Assembly: GCA_026710945.1 (NCBI GenBank) | Contig: JAPOQA010000021.1 | Location: 84,070-140,955 of the forward strand | Length of the DNA stretch: 56,886 nucleotides | From: Chloroflexota bacterium | GTDB lineage: Bacteria > Chloroflexota > UBA11872 > VXOZ01 | Direction: 5' to 3' | Shown here: piece after piece, positions 18,689-26,839 of the stretch | How positions within the stretch are numbered: the first letter of the stretch is position 1 | Layout of the letters: each line of letters starts with the position of its first letter | The notes under the pieces: model-generated | What the model was told of the DNA's origin: nothing | Seen by the model: only the letters and a program-made list of their open reading frames with translations | Database searches by the model: none | Position numbers and translations under genes: made by a program

Positions 18689-18982
18689 TTATGTATACGC
18701 ATACCAGAGTGTCTCTGTCCATTATGCCGTAGCCACCTTATCCCTGCATGACAGTCACCGCATACTATATATTGTGTAGAGGAGAGTCTAAAACACAAGA
18801 TATTGCTCTGTCAAGGGAGAAATCGGTGCGTTTGATGTTCTTTTTTTGGGATGTTTTCGATGTGGGCTTGTTTGCTATTTGGCCAAGGCTGCGCGAAGAG
18901 TCACAGGGAGTCAAATGCAGTGCCAACAGCCATCAGCAGATGTAGTCTTGACGTGGATTTTCTCCCCTTGTTAGAGTAGCAG
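18689..18982. other. Intergenic region without recognised gene
   Basis: About 290 AT-richer bases between the tRNA-Arg gene and the structured leader. No coding frame with a ribosome site and no RNA gene was recognised. Confidence 0.4.
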
Positions 18983-19096
18983 TTGCCTAGATTGAAACAG
19001 CACAGTCCCTCTGCCGTGCGCCTCACGGCTTGGGAGAAAGACAGGCGTAATGCCCCTGTCCCCTTGTGGGGCTGTGCTAAGGTGCAATCTAGGCAA
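18983..19096 (+). ncRNA. Candidate structured leader RNA (three-way junction)
   Basis: A closing stem TTGCCTAGATTG (18983-18994) pairs with CAATCTAGGCAA (19085-19096), 12 perfect pairs. After an internal loop comes an 11-bp stem, AGCACAGTCCC (18999-19009) with GGGGCTGTGCT (19068-19078, one G-T pair). Inside it are two hairpins: GCCGTG/CACGGC (19013-19029) and GACAGG/CCTGTC (19040-19060). The fold ends 35 bases before the GTG of the secreted-protein gene. It matches no riboswitch class that I recognise. The strand is assigned from the downstream gene; a terminal-inverted-repeat element is the alternative. Confidence 0.45.
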
Positions 19097-19131
19097 TTAC
19101 GCCATCTCATCTCTACAAGGGGGCTTCTACC

Positions 19132-20538
19132 GTGCTTACACTTCGCGTTCTTGTCCTCGCACTTTGCCTCGCCCTGATTCCATCCACGGTCACAGCCTCG
19201 GACCATTGTCAGTTCGTACTTGGCTTCAAAACCCTGCGGGATCTGATCGGTCACGACATCGTGGGCGAGTGCTTGGAGAATGAGCATCTCAATGCCAACG
19301 GTGATGCTGTACAACAAACCACTGGTGGCCTGCTTGTCTGGCGAAAAGCCGATAATTGGACAGCCTTCACCGATGGCCACCGCACCTGGATCAACGGGCC
19401 CTATGGTCTTCAAGAACGCTTGAACTGGCAACGGTTTCCCTGGGAACCGGACTATGCGCCTGGTGGTGTCGCCGCTACGCCTACGCCCGTGCCTGCGCCG
19501 ATACCCCCGCCCCCAACGGCAACCCCCTTACCGCATCCAACGCCCACACCGCGCCCGTTCGTAGACTCTGCACTGGTACAGGCCTACCACGTCATGCGGA
19601 CTACCGATGAGGGGAATAAGGTTGCGGATATGTTCGTTGGATTGAGCGCCAGTGCAACATTCCAAGACACCAGCTACTGGAGAGCGGTGCCGGCAGAGGT
19701 TGCGATCAACAGAGAGTACCGCCGTGAGGATCCACGAACGCTGGGACTGCGGCTCATCTGGCCGACGATGTGGCTGAAGGTTTACCAAGAAGAGGGAGAG
19801 GTCGAGTCCTTTGAAGAGTGCATGGCTTTAGAAGCGGCCATAATGACGAGGGAAGTTTTGTACTGGTCGCAAATGTATGGGTGGAAGGGAAAACGCAATC
19901 CGGCACCAGAAAGGGAAACATGGGCGAATGATTGGGTTGAGCTATATGTGGATCTCGGCTCCGACGGGTACGAGATACTCAAATGGATGTGGGTGCTGGA
20001 TTGGCCTCGGGAGCGGTGCGAGCGGAACGGGGAGCCGAACCAGTACATTGACCCTGACCTGCTGTCGGCGTTTCGTATGGCAAGAACAGGTGGAGATGAT
20101 GAGATTGGGTCACGAGTGCTCTATGCCCTTATAGATACCGGCGTGGACGTTACGTTCGGTCCGCTGCCGTCGTACACCTACGGCCAGTATTCCTCAGCGC
20201 ACAATCGCATCACGATCAATGAGACGTTGCGCGGGCAGGATAGTGCTGTGCTTGCGGCGACGCTTATCCACGAGGTGTTTCATGCCCAGGAGTACCAGAT
20301 CCGGGGGCACCGTCCGGCAGCGACAGCCGCCGATTGCCTGCAAGAGGAGGTTACCGCTTTCAGGCTGGAGGCGCGTTGGTGGTACGAGCGATTCGGGCGC
20401 TACGGCAAGCGGAGTACGAATCGCTACGACAGGGTCCATAACGGGCTGATGCGGGCATGGCTGAACAATGGCTTGCGGGATTGGGTCTTGCTCAGTGACA
20501 GCTACCAGGTGCAGTGCCTGGGCGGGGTTGTGGAATAG
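19132..20538 (+). CDS. Secreted HExxH protein with Pro/Thr linker
   Basis: The GTG start follows AAGGGGG with seven bases between. 468 residues. A Sec signal peptide (VLVLALCLALIPSTVTAS) is followed by a small domain with Cys residues (DHCQFVLGFKTL, DIVGECLENE) and LLVWRKADNWTAFTDG. A low-complexity Pro/Thr linker comes next (about 108-145), then a domain of about 320 residues. That domain carries His380-Glu381-x2-His384 (HEVFH) with Glu405 or Glu406 as possible third ligand, as in zinc metallopeptidases of the gluzincin type. ETLRGQDSAVLAATLIHEVFH is the usual active-site helix context. Peptidase activity is inferred from the motif only. It is probably secreted or cell-surface. Confidence 0.75.
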   Translation: MLTLRVLVLALCLALIPSTVTASDHCQFVLGFKTLRDLIGHDIVGECLENEHLNANGDAVQQTTGGLLVWRKADNWTAFTDGHRTWINGPYGLQERLNWQRFPWEPDYAPGGVAATPTPVPAPIPPPPTATPLPHPTPTPRPFVDSALVQAYHVMRTTDEGNKVADMFVGLSASATFQDTSYWRAVPAEVAINREYRREDPRTLGLRLIWPTMWLKVYQEEGEVESFEECMALEAAIMTREVLYWSQMYGWKGKRNPAPERETWANDWVELYVDLGSDGYEILKWMWVLDWPRERCERNGEPNQYIDPDLLSAFRMARTGGDDEIGSRVLYALIDTGVDVTFGPLPSYTYGQYSSAHNRITINETLRGQDSAVLAATLIHEVFHAQEYQIRGHRPAATAADCLQEEVTAFRLEARWWYERFGRYGKRSTNRYDRVHNGLMRAWLNNGLRDWVLLSDSYQVQCLGGVVE

Positions 20539-20581
20539 GTGAGGTTCGACCGTTTGAGAGAGAGAGAATAGGAACCTGATC

Positions 20582-21022
20582 ATGATAGTCATTCTGAGCC
20601 TTATATTCGGTGTCTTTATAGACGTCCTGCTAATTTGGCTGATTGTCTTTCTGCCCTTGCGCATTGCCCGATGGGTGGCGTATCGGTTGACAGTGCAGTA
20701 CATGCTGGACAACGAAAAGCCGGTTAGCAGAATCCGGTCGGGTGTAGCAGTACTACTTTTGGCTGTAGCAACACCGTACGCTCTATCTAGCGGGTTCATA
20801 GCTGGTACAGGAATTCTCAACGCATTCTCGAGGCCGTTTACGTTGGCCTCAGCGATTGAGGTGGCAATTGATTTGGGAGTGCTTTGGTTCCTGTTCTTTG
20901 AATGCGGTCAGCTAATAACGCTCTTAATTGACATGGTTAGGCTGTTTTGGCGGGGGCCTCGGTGGGTTCATGAACTCTTGGAACGCGCCAAAAAAGAAAC
21001 CGAAGGTGCTGATTCGTGGTAG
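20582..21022 (+). CDS. Small polytopic membrane protein, unknown function
   Basis: 146 residues with about three membrane segments: 2-27 (IVILSLIFGVFIDVLLIWL), about 54-75 (VAVLLLAVATPYAL) and about 90-118 (ASAIEVAIDLGVLWFLFF). The C-terminal tail is charged and cytoplasmic (ELLERAKKETEGADSW). AGGA lies eight bases before the ATG. It begins 43 bases after the HExxH gene and may be co-transcribed with it. I do not recognise a family. Confidence 0.7.
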   Translation: MIVILSLIFGVFIDVLLIWLIVFLPLRIARWVAYRLTVQYMLDNEKPVSRIRSGVAVLLLAVATPYALSSGFIAGTGILNAFSRPFTLASAIEVAIDLGVLWFLFFECGQLITLLIDMVRLFWRGPRWVHELLERAKKETEGADSW

Positions 21023-21250
21023 GGTAAACTCAATTGTGCCCTCAGCGCGTCAAATCTCCGTCTATGGCGTCATGCCGGGGCTGTGAGCGACAATTCTGCG
21101 TCTTTCAACTTACGGCTGAATGGCTTTGCGCGCGCTGCGCCGATCTTTAGGGAACCCGAAGTTGGGGGTACCTGTGGATCAGACTTTCTTTCAACGCGGA
21201 GGCTACCTAAAGGCAGACTCCCGGCACATGGTTATCCAGGAAAACTCAAG

Positions 21251-21280
21251 AAAAGACCCCGCCAAACGGCGGGGTCTTTT
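21251..21280. terminator. Bidirectional rho-independent terminator
   Basis: A perfect 13-bp stem, AAAAGACCCCGCC with GGCGGGGTCTTTT, has loop AAAC. The plus strand continues CTTCTTTG and the stem itself ends in TTTT. It separates the convergent membrane-protein gene and HNH gene. Confidence 0.85.
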
Positions 21281-21301
21281 CTTCTTTGTGTTTTCATGTT
21301 A

Positions 21302-21613
21302 TTAGAACAGATTGTACCAACGAGGCAACCTGTAGGTCTCTTCTTGGCGTTTCTGTTCTGCGAGTTTTCTCCAAAGTTCCATCATGTTTCCGTCGCCCTT
21401 GAGAAGATTGCAACTCATACACAACAACTGCAGGTTGAAACTGAGGTCGCTCCCAAATCGGGATTTGGGAATAATGTGATCCACCTGCATCCGGTAGAGT
21501 TCGAACTTCTCCAAGCAGCCGGGGCACCTGCCGAACTGCTTTTCGTATAACGTTCTCTTTTCGGAATACGTCAAAGGGTACATACTGAGCATTGGAACTA
21601 ATCTCCGTTCCAA
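21302..21613 (-). CDS. HNH endonuclease
   Basis: 103 residues (TTG start with GGGAG five bases upstream; internal ATGs at residues 8 and 11 are alternatives). An HNH beta-beta-alpha nuclease: zinc-binding Cys30/Cys33 (CPGC) and Cys65/Cys68 (CMSC), catalytic Asp45-His46 in QVDHIIPKSRFG, Asn60 and Asn69. This is the small stand-alone HNH type found near mobile DNA, often of unknown target. It lies next to an IS1595-type transposase remnant, which fits an accessory location. Confidence 0.88.
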   Translation of the reverse strand: MERRLVPMLSMYPLTYSEKRTLYEKQFGRCPGCLEKFELYRMQVDHIIPKSRFGSDLSFNLQLLCMSCNLLKGDGNMMELWRKLAEQKRQEETYRLPRWYNLF

Positions 21614-21730
21614 CTAGCTCCCATGCTTTCCCAGGCCGTGGAAGCACTTGTCCAAAATTAGCTTTCCTCCGCCTTGACTACCTCCTTTCTTGGTGGTAAT
21701 CTATGACAAGCGGTGGCGGAAACCGCGTTA

Positions 21731-21770
21731 GATGGCCGAGAGTAGTCGGGAAAACTGGCTCTCGGCCATC
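21731..21770. terminator. Strong hairpin, possible terminator or small-RNA stem
   Basis: A perfect 12-bp stem, GATGGCCGAGAG (21731-21742) with CTCTCGGCCATC (21759-21770), has a 16-base loop. There is no U-run on either side, so a terminator role is uncertain. It lies upstream of the HNH gene. Confidence 0.4.
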
Positions 21771-21891
21771 GGCTTATTCTGGTCAAGAATCCTACCATTA
21801 ATGCGAGTTTTTGTCAAGTAGCTGCGGCCTCGCACGCCCTATATCTTGCGTTTCCTCGCCTCTGCTTAGAACACAGCTTGTGTCTTGACGA

Positions 21892-22122
21892 CTAAGCTAC
21901 TCCCACAGCCCGCAGCATGTAGTCGTCCCAGAGCAGCTTCGACTTCCGCACGTTGTACTTGTAGGTCGTCTCGTCAATGTAGCGGTGGGCGTGTTCTACC
22001 GTGTAGTGGTGGTGCTGCCCGGCAATCGCTCGCTTCACCAATGACCAGAAGCCCTCGATGGTGTTCGTGTGCACCTCACCGTCCACGTACTGTTTGCTGT
22101 GGTTGATGCGCAGGTGCCGCAT
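21892..22122 (-). pseudogene. IS1595-type (ISXO2-like) transposase, 3' remnant
   Basis: 76 codons equal to the C-terminal end of an ISXO2-like DDE transposase: NHSKQYVDGEVHTNTIEGFWS contains the conserved Asn-Thr-Ile-Glu-Gly-Phe-Trp block, with KRAIAGQHHHYTVEHAHRYIDE after it. The N-terminal catalytic half is absent. The frame abuts the 3' end of the downstream dehydrogenase gene, and no terminal inverted repeats were seen. A dead fragment of an old insertion. Confidence 0.85.
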
Positions 22123-22156
22123 CCAATCGGAGAGTCTGACGTGAGTGCGGCAATGA

Positions 22157-23434
22157 TTACCAATAGCGCATGGCGTCCTCGAACATGCGCGCCAGGTCGT
22201 CCGCCGTTGCCTGTCGCGGCGAGAGCTTGGTGACGCGGTGCTGTGGCAATGTGCCTTCCACCAGCGCCGGGATGTCCGCGCTGGTGTACCCGACGGCGCT
22301 GAGGCCGTTTGGCACCTGGAGTACTTGCATGAGTTCGATCAACCGGTTGGCGAGGACTGTGCCGGCGTCTTTTGGCATCACGCCCCTCACGTCTGCGCCC
22401 AGCAGTTCAGCCGCCCGAGTGTGGCGCGTCGGCCCCGCCGCCGCCGTGAAGCAGAAGACCGCTGGCGCATTCAAAATAACGGCCATGCCGTGAGGCACGA
22501 TGGGCTGGTCGCCGGCGTAGCCGGCCGGGTGATAGTCGCGCACCATGCCGGCGACGGGATAGGACATGCCGTGGGGCAGGTGCACGCCCGCATTGCCAAA
22601 CCCGATGCCCGCAAAGGACGCCGCCAGCAGCATCTTTTCGCGGGCTTCTCTATCTTCCGGGTCCGCCATCGCCCGCGGCAGGTACTCCGCCACCATCTCG
22701 AGCGTCTGGCCGGACCACAGATCGCTCACGGGATTAGACCCCTGGTACGCCGGCCGTAAGATTGGGCGCTCGGGATACGGCCGCAAGGTGTAGGCAATTG
22801 CTGTATAGGACTCCAAGGCGTGGCTGAGCACGTCGCAGCCGGTAGAAGCAACTGCCGTGGGCGAAAGGGTGGCGGTGTTTTCCGGATCGATGATGCCGAG
22901 CATGGGCTTGAGATTGCGGTGGGAGATGCCGGTCTTGGCGTGCATCGCGACGAGATCGAAGATGGCGGTGCCGGTGGTTTCGCTGCCGGTGCCGGCGGTG
23001 GTCGGTATCGCGATCAGCGGCTTCAATGGTCCGGGGACCGGCAGCCCCTTGCCGATGGGGGCGTTGACGTAATCGAGAAATTCGGCCGGATAAGTGGCGT
23101 AGAGATTGGCCGCTTTCGCCGTATCGATCGTCGAGCCGCCGCCCACCGCGACGAATGAGTCTACCTCTTCCGCGACGGCAAACGCGATAGCCTCTTGAAA
23201 CGATGTATCGGTCGGCTCTATCTGGACTTGATCAAAGAGCACGTACGGTACGCGAGCCTCTTCGAGCGCTGTAAGCACCGTCGCGACCGGCGGCAGCTCC
23301 CGCAAGACCGGGTCCGTGACCACCATCACGCGCTTAACGCCGAGCTCCGCCAGGTCCAATCCCACTTCGCGGGTGACACCCCAGCCGAAGCGGATGCTGG
23401 AAGCCGCCATTTCAAAGGCGATGTCTTGTTCCAT
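22157..23434 (-). CDS. Iron-containing alcohol dehydrogenase, hydroxyacid-oxoacid transhydrogenase-like
   Basis: The ATG at 23434 follows AAGGAG; a longer frame lacks a ribosome site. 425 residues. Group III metal-dependent dehydrogenase: GGGSTIDTAKAANLY binds NAD, TTAGTGSETTGTAIFD and CDVLSHALESYTAI follow, and HLPHGMSYPVAG with VPHGMAVILNAPAVF supply metal-binding His. The length and these blocks resemble the hydroxyacid-oxoacid transhydrogenase (HOT/ADHFE1) branch, which passes reducing equivalents between 4-hydroxybutyrate and 2-oxoglutarate. Related lactaldehyde or butanol dehydrogenases are the alternative. Monocistronic. Confidence 0.88.
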   Translation of the reverse strand: MEQDIAFEMAASSIRFGWGVTREVGLDLAELGVKRVMVVTDPVLRELPPVATVLTALEEARVPYVLFDQVQIEPTDTSFQEAIAFAVAEEVDSFVAVGGGSTIDTAKAANLYATYPAEFLDYVNAPIGKGLPVPGPLKPLIAIPTTAGTGSETTGTAIFDLVAMHAKTGISHRNLKPMLGIIDPENTATLSPTAVASTGCDVLSHALESYTAIAYTLRPYPERPILRPAYQGSNPVSDLWSGQTLEMVAEYLPRAMADPEDREAREKMLLAASFAGIGFGNAGVHLPHGMSYPVAGMVRDYHPAGYAGDQPIVPHGMAVILNAPAVFCFTAAAGPTRHTRAAELLGADVRGVMPKDAGTVLANRLIELMQVLQVPNGLSAVGYTSADIPALVEGTLPQHRVTKLSPRQATADDLARMFEDAMRYW

Positions 23435-23815
23435 TACTTTGCTCCTTAGTGTTTGATCAAGAGCCTTGTGCGCAGAATGTCCGTACCCGCGCAAACCGGC
23501 TCACTTCGTGCCAAGCGTGACGCTCTTGGCCACGCTGCCGGACCGTCGTTGCTACTTTCGTTTGTTGGGCTGGTTCTGTCGCCTGATCCTTAGCGTCAGA
23601 ATACTATGTTCACGCAGGCGATGCTCACAGCAGCCGAGAGTACCCAGCCTCCAGAGCGGTTGCGCCACGCCGTTAAGAAGCAAGCTGCCGGACCCTGAAA
23701 CAACGCCGGACGTGTGGATGGTAGCGACGCCTGGAGTACGCGCGACGACGGTAATGGTTTTACGTGGGGAAGAGTTCCGGCGGTCTCGCACACGGGCCGC
23801 AGGGGGCTGCAGCGG
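23435..23815. other. Intergenic region without recognised gene
   Basis: About 380 bases between the divergent dehydrogenase and RidA-family genes. Short frames exist but have no ribosome site or recognisable product. The RidA promoter is at its right end. Confidence 0.4.
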
Positions 23816-23844
23816 TTGGAGTATGCCGATACAGCGGCTATAAT
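23816..23844 (+). promoter_or_regulatory. Promoter of the RidA-family gene
   Basis: TTGGAG (23816-23821), a 17-base spacer and a perfect TATAAT (23839-23844), 53 bases before the ATG. A good housekeeping-sigma match. Confidence 0.65.
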
Positions 23845-23897
23845 GCCCGTTGTGTAAGTGCTGCCCAAATCACTCAATCAGATGAGGAGCCCCCATC

Positions 23898-24290
23898 ATG
23901 AAGAAAGAACCCCTACTCGGCGCGGGCATGTCCCAGCCGTCCGCCCCTTACTCCATGGCCCTGCGCGTGCAAGCGAACGAGATGCTCTACATTGCCGGTC
24001 AAGGGCCGACGGCCGGCGACGGCAGTATTGTCGGCGCGGGCGACATCGAAGCGCAAGTGCGCCAGGTCTTTGCCAACATCGAGTCTCTCCTGGAGGCCGC
24101 CGGCGCGGACTTCAACAACGTCGTCTTCATGAATATGTACGTCACCGATATCCGTTTCCGCGAGACCATCACCCTGGTCCGTAACGAAATCCTCGAGCCG
24201 CCCTTTCCCGCCGCCACCATGGTCCAAATCGGCTCCCTGGCGTCCACCGACTGGCTGGTGGAGATCGACGCGGTAGCCGCGCTGGACTAA
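23898..24290 (+). CDS. RidA-family (YjgF/YER057c/UK114) protein
   Basis: 130 residues. The family trimerises and in its RidA branch hydrolyses reactive enamine/imine intermediates in the cytoplasm. Visible blocks: QPSAPYSMALRV, YIAGQGPTAGDG, EAQVRQVFANIESLLEAAG, and PPFPAATMVQIGSL near the C-terminus. The Arg that canonical RidA carries in this last block (PAR-T/S) is Ala106 here, so deaminase activity is doubtful and one of the other Rid subfamilies is likelier. The start follows GAGGAGC. Preceded by a clear promoter; monocistronic. Confidence 0.9.
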   Translation: MKKEPLLGAGMSQPSAPYSMALRVQANEMLYIAGQGPTAGDGSIVGAGDIEAQVRQVFANIESLLEAAGADFNNVVFMNMYVTDIRFRETITLVRNEILEPPFPAATMVQIGSLASTDWLVEIDAVAALD

Positions 24291-24458
24291 CGGCTTCACA
24301 GTCTTGAAAGATTAGGGTCTGCAAGAATGTGTGGACCACAGAGCAACGAGAGCTTGGCTGACCGCGCATGCTTCGCGTGATTGCCCCACTCACTTGACAG
24401 AAAAGCTCAAGCAGCCTAGTCTGAGCACTAGTCAGTATAGTATTGGTGGGAGCAAGAC

Positions 24459-24719
24459 ATGAGCAAGAAGTGGCCGGTTCAAGATGCCAAATCAAGATTC
24501 AGCGAGCTGATCGAAACCGTCCTCGCCGAGGGACCGCAAATCGTAACCAGGCGTGGGGTGGAAACCGCAGTGATCCTTCCCATTGAGCAATGGCGAAGGT
24601 TAGAGACGATGACGAGGCCGGACTTGAAGGAACTCCTGCTCGCGAGTGAGGCGCGGACTGAAAACCTCACGCCGCCGCGGCGGCAGCATCGCCACCGACC
24701 ACCCTTGGTCATGGAATAG
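24459..24719 (+). CDS. Type II antitoxin, Phd/YefM family
   Basis: 86 residues. The N-terminal DNA-binding and dimerisation half is typical: KKWPVQDAKSRFSELIETVLAEGPQIVTRRGVETAVILPIEQWRRL. The C-terminal part (TRPDLKELLLASEARTENL) is the flexible toxin-binding tail. It ends four bases before the PIN toxin gene. Such antitoxins neutralise the toxin and repress their own operon. The last 20 residues are basic and Pro-rich (PPRRQHRHRPPLVME), unusual but in frame. Confidence 0.9.
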   Translation: MSKKWPVQDAKSRFSELIETVLAEGPQIVTRRGVETAVILPIEQWRRLETMTRPDLKELLLASEARTENLTPPRRQHRHRPPLVME

Positions 24720-24723
24720 GCCC

Positions 24724-25146
24724 GTGTACCTCCTCGATACCAACGTGGTCTCGGAACTGCGGCGCCCACGTCCACATGGCGCAGTATTGGATTGGATAAT
24801 TGCTGTACCGGCTGAGCAACTCTTCCTGTCTGCGGTGACAGTTGGGGAAATTCAGGCGGGGATCGAGATTACCCGTGAGCAGGATGAGGTGAAGGCGGAA
24901 GAACTGGAAGCCTGGCTGGACAAGGTTCTCGCCTCCTATGCCGTTTTGCCAATGGACGCGCCCGCCTTTAGGGAGTGGGCACGGATCATGCACCGGAGAT
25001 CAAACACGTTGGCTGAAGACGCCATGATCGCGGCAGTCGCCAGAGTACACCGGCTGACGGTGGTCACCCGGAATGCGGGCGACTTCTCCCAGCTTGGGGT
25101 TGAATTGCAGAATCCCTTTGACACCAATAGTCCTCACCTTCAGTGA
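24724..25146 (+). CDS. PIN-domain toxin (VapC/FitB type)
   Basis: 140 residues from the GTG at 24724; a longer frame overlaps the antitoxin gene and adds no family homology. PIN ribonuclease fold: Asp5 in YLLDTNVVSELRRP, Glu in TVGEIQAGIE, Asp in LAEDAMIAAVAR and Asp in TRNAGDF form the usual acidic metal site. In the family it cleaves RNA, typically tRNA or rRNA, when not held by its antitoxin. Paired with a Phd-type antitoxin, an arrangement common for FitB-like PIN toxins. Confidence 0.92.
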   Translation: MYLLDTNVVSELRRPRPHGAVLDWIIAVPAEQLFLSAVTVGEIQAGIEITREQDEVKAEELEAWLDKVLASYAVLPMDAPAFREWARIMHRRSNTLAEDAMIAAVARVHRLTVVTRNAGDFSQLGVELQNPFDTNSPHLQ

Positions 25147-25397
25147 GCGGATTGGACCTAGTTGTCTCCGGGCGCAACCCTTCGGGAAATGGGCGGTATC
25201 GATCTTGTGGGTGCGCCAGCGTGCGAAGCCTGTCTCGTTCCAGCGACGTGCAATGGTAGAGCCACGCGGCCGCCGCATATGGTCACGCTGCAGCCACGGT
25301 CATCACGCGTGTATAGTTAGCTTCGGATGAGCCGCCAGCGGCGAACGCTCAACCCTCGTGATTGCAACCTCGTTTAGCTGCTGCAGAGCGATTCCTC

Positions 25398-26633
25398 GTG
25401 AACCCCGTTTCCACAAACGCTATTCCCGGACGTATTGCCGTAATCGCGGTGATCGTGGCGGCGTGTTTGATCTCGCTGATTGGGTTCGGCATCCGGTCGA
25501 GCTTTGGTCTCTATTTGGAGCCGATTACGAGCGAGCGCGGCTGGTCGCGGGAGACCTTCGCCCTGGCGCTGGCGATCCAGAATCTCTTGTGGGGCATGGG
25601 CGTACCGGTGGCGGGCGCGATTGCGGACCGGTACGGCACGTCCAAGGTCGTCGCGCTGGGGGCGGTGGCGTATGCAGCCGGTGTGGCCGGCATGGCGCTG
25701 GCCGACACTGGACCTACGCTCTATTTGGTCGGCGGGATCCTGGTGGGCGTGGGCGTCGCCTTTAGTTCGTTTTCGCTGGTGCTGGCGGCTATTGCCCGCA
25801 TAATCGGGCCGGAGCGGCGGTCCTTGGCATTGGGGCTCGGCACTGCCGCGGGGTCTATGGGCCAGGTGCTCTTTTCTCCCATCAATCAGATCTTGATCGC
25901 CAACTACGGCTGGTTTGACTCCCTTTTGGTCATGTCCGTTGTGGCATTGGTGCTGGTGCCGCTGGCGTTCACCCTGCCGCGCGGCACGGCAGCGCAAGGA
26001 GAACCGGCTTCAAATCAGGGCCTGACCGCAGCCCTGGGCGAGGCGCTCAGCCAGCGGAGCTATCTACTCCTCACGGCGGGCTTTTTCGTGTGCGGGTTCC
26101 ACGTGGCGTTCATCACCGCCCATTTCCCCACGTACGTGACCGATCTTGGCCTCTCGGCGCGGGCTGGCGCCTACGCGCTTTCTCTCGTAGGACTCTTCAA
26201 CATCTGCGGTTCGTTGCTGTCGGGCGCGTTTGGGCAACGGTACTCCAAGAAGTACGGCCTCTCGGCCATCTATGCCGGTCGGGCGGTGATCGTCTTGGCT
26301 TTGCTGCTCGCCCCGGCCAACGAACTGACCGTCTACCTCTTTGCGGCGGCGATGGGACTGCTGTGGCTCTCCACCGTACCGCTGACGACGGGAATCGTGG
26401 CGCAGATGTTCGGGCTCAGGTTCATGGCGACCCTGTTCGGCATCGTCTTTCTCAGCCATCAGGTGGGGAGCTTCCTCGGCGTGTGGCTGGGCGGGCTGCT
26501 CTACGACCAGACTGGCTCCTACGACGCCATGTGGTGGGCAGGCGTCGGCTTCGGCATATTCGCCGCCCTCGTCCACCTGCCGATCAACGACACACCGCTG
26601 GCCCGGCTGCGCACTGCACAGGCCGCAAGCTAG
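25398..26633 (+). CDS. MFS transporter
   Basis: About 411 residues from the GTG at 25398; a TTG at 25362 is an alternative. Twelve hydrophobic segments in two halves. Motif A-like sequence after TM2-3 reads AGAIADRYGTSKVVALG. The loop RSSFGLYLEPITSERGWSRE after TM1 is characteristic of the monocarboxylate/oxalate-formate antiporter type (SFG-x3-P-x5-GW). The second half has SGAFGQRYSKKYG. It probably carries a small organic acid; the ligand is not determined. Inner membrane. Monocistronic. Confidence 0.9.
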   Translation: MNPVSTNAIPGRIAVIAVIVAACLISLIGFGIRSSFGLYLEPITSERGWSRETFALALAIQNLLWGMGVPVAGAIADRYGTSKVVALGAVAYAAGVAGMALADTGPTLYLVGGILVGVGVAFSSFSLVLAAIARIIGPERRSLALGLGTAAGSMGQVLFSPINQILIANYGWFDSLLVMSVVALVLVPLAFTLPRGTAAQGEPASNQGLTAALGEALSQRSYLLLTAGFFVCGFHVAFITAHFPTYVTDLGLSARAGAYALSLVGLFNICGSLLSGAFGQRYSKKYGLSAIYAGRAVIVLALLLAPANELTVYLFAAAMGLLWLSTVPLTTGIVAQMFGLRFMATLFGIVFLSHQVGSFLGVWLGGLLYDQTGSYDAMWWAGVGFGIFAALVHLPINDTPLARLRTAQAAS

Positions 26634-26839
26634 CCGACACGGCGGACGCTTTTCTTGAAATGGCGCGCTAATCGGAAGCGCCAGGAGTTGAGAAAAGCTC
26701 GTATACAGTGCGTAAGGGCCATGTAAGCTAAGAAAATGATCCAATCCGCGTTTGAGGCTAATGGGTTTGGCAGTTATCACCGCAGATAGAGCAGTGCGAA
26801 GCATTTACTAAATGGGCGCTGCAGTACTTGAGAAAGACT

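Noticed and set aside
21294-21647. A 117-codon minus-strand frame overlapping the HNH gene.
   Set aside because: It is out of frame with the HNH motif, and its content is not protein-like compared with the HNH frame.
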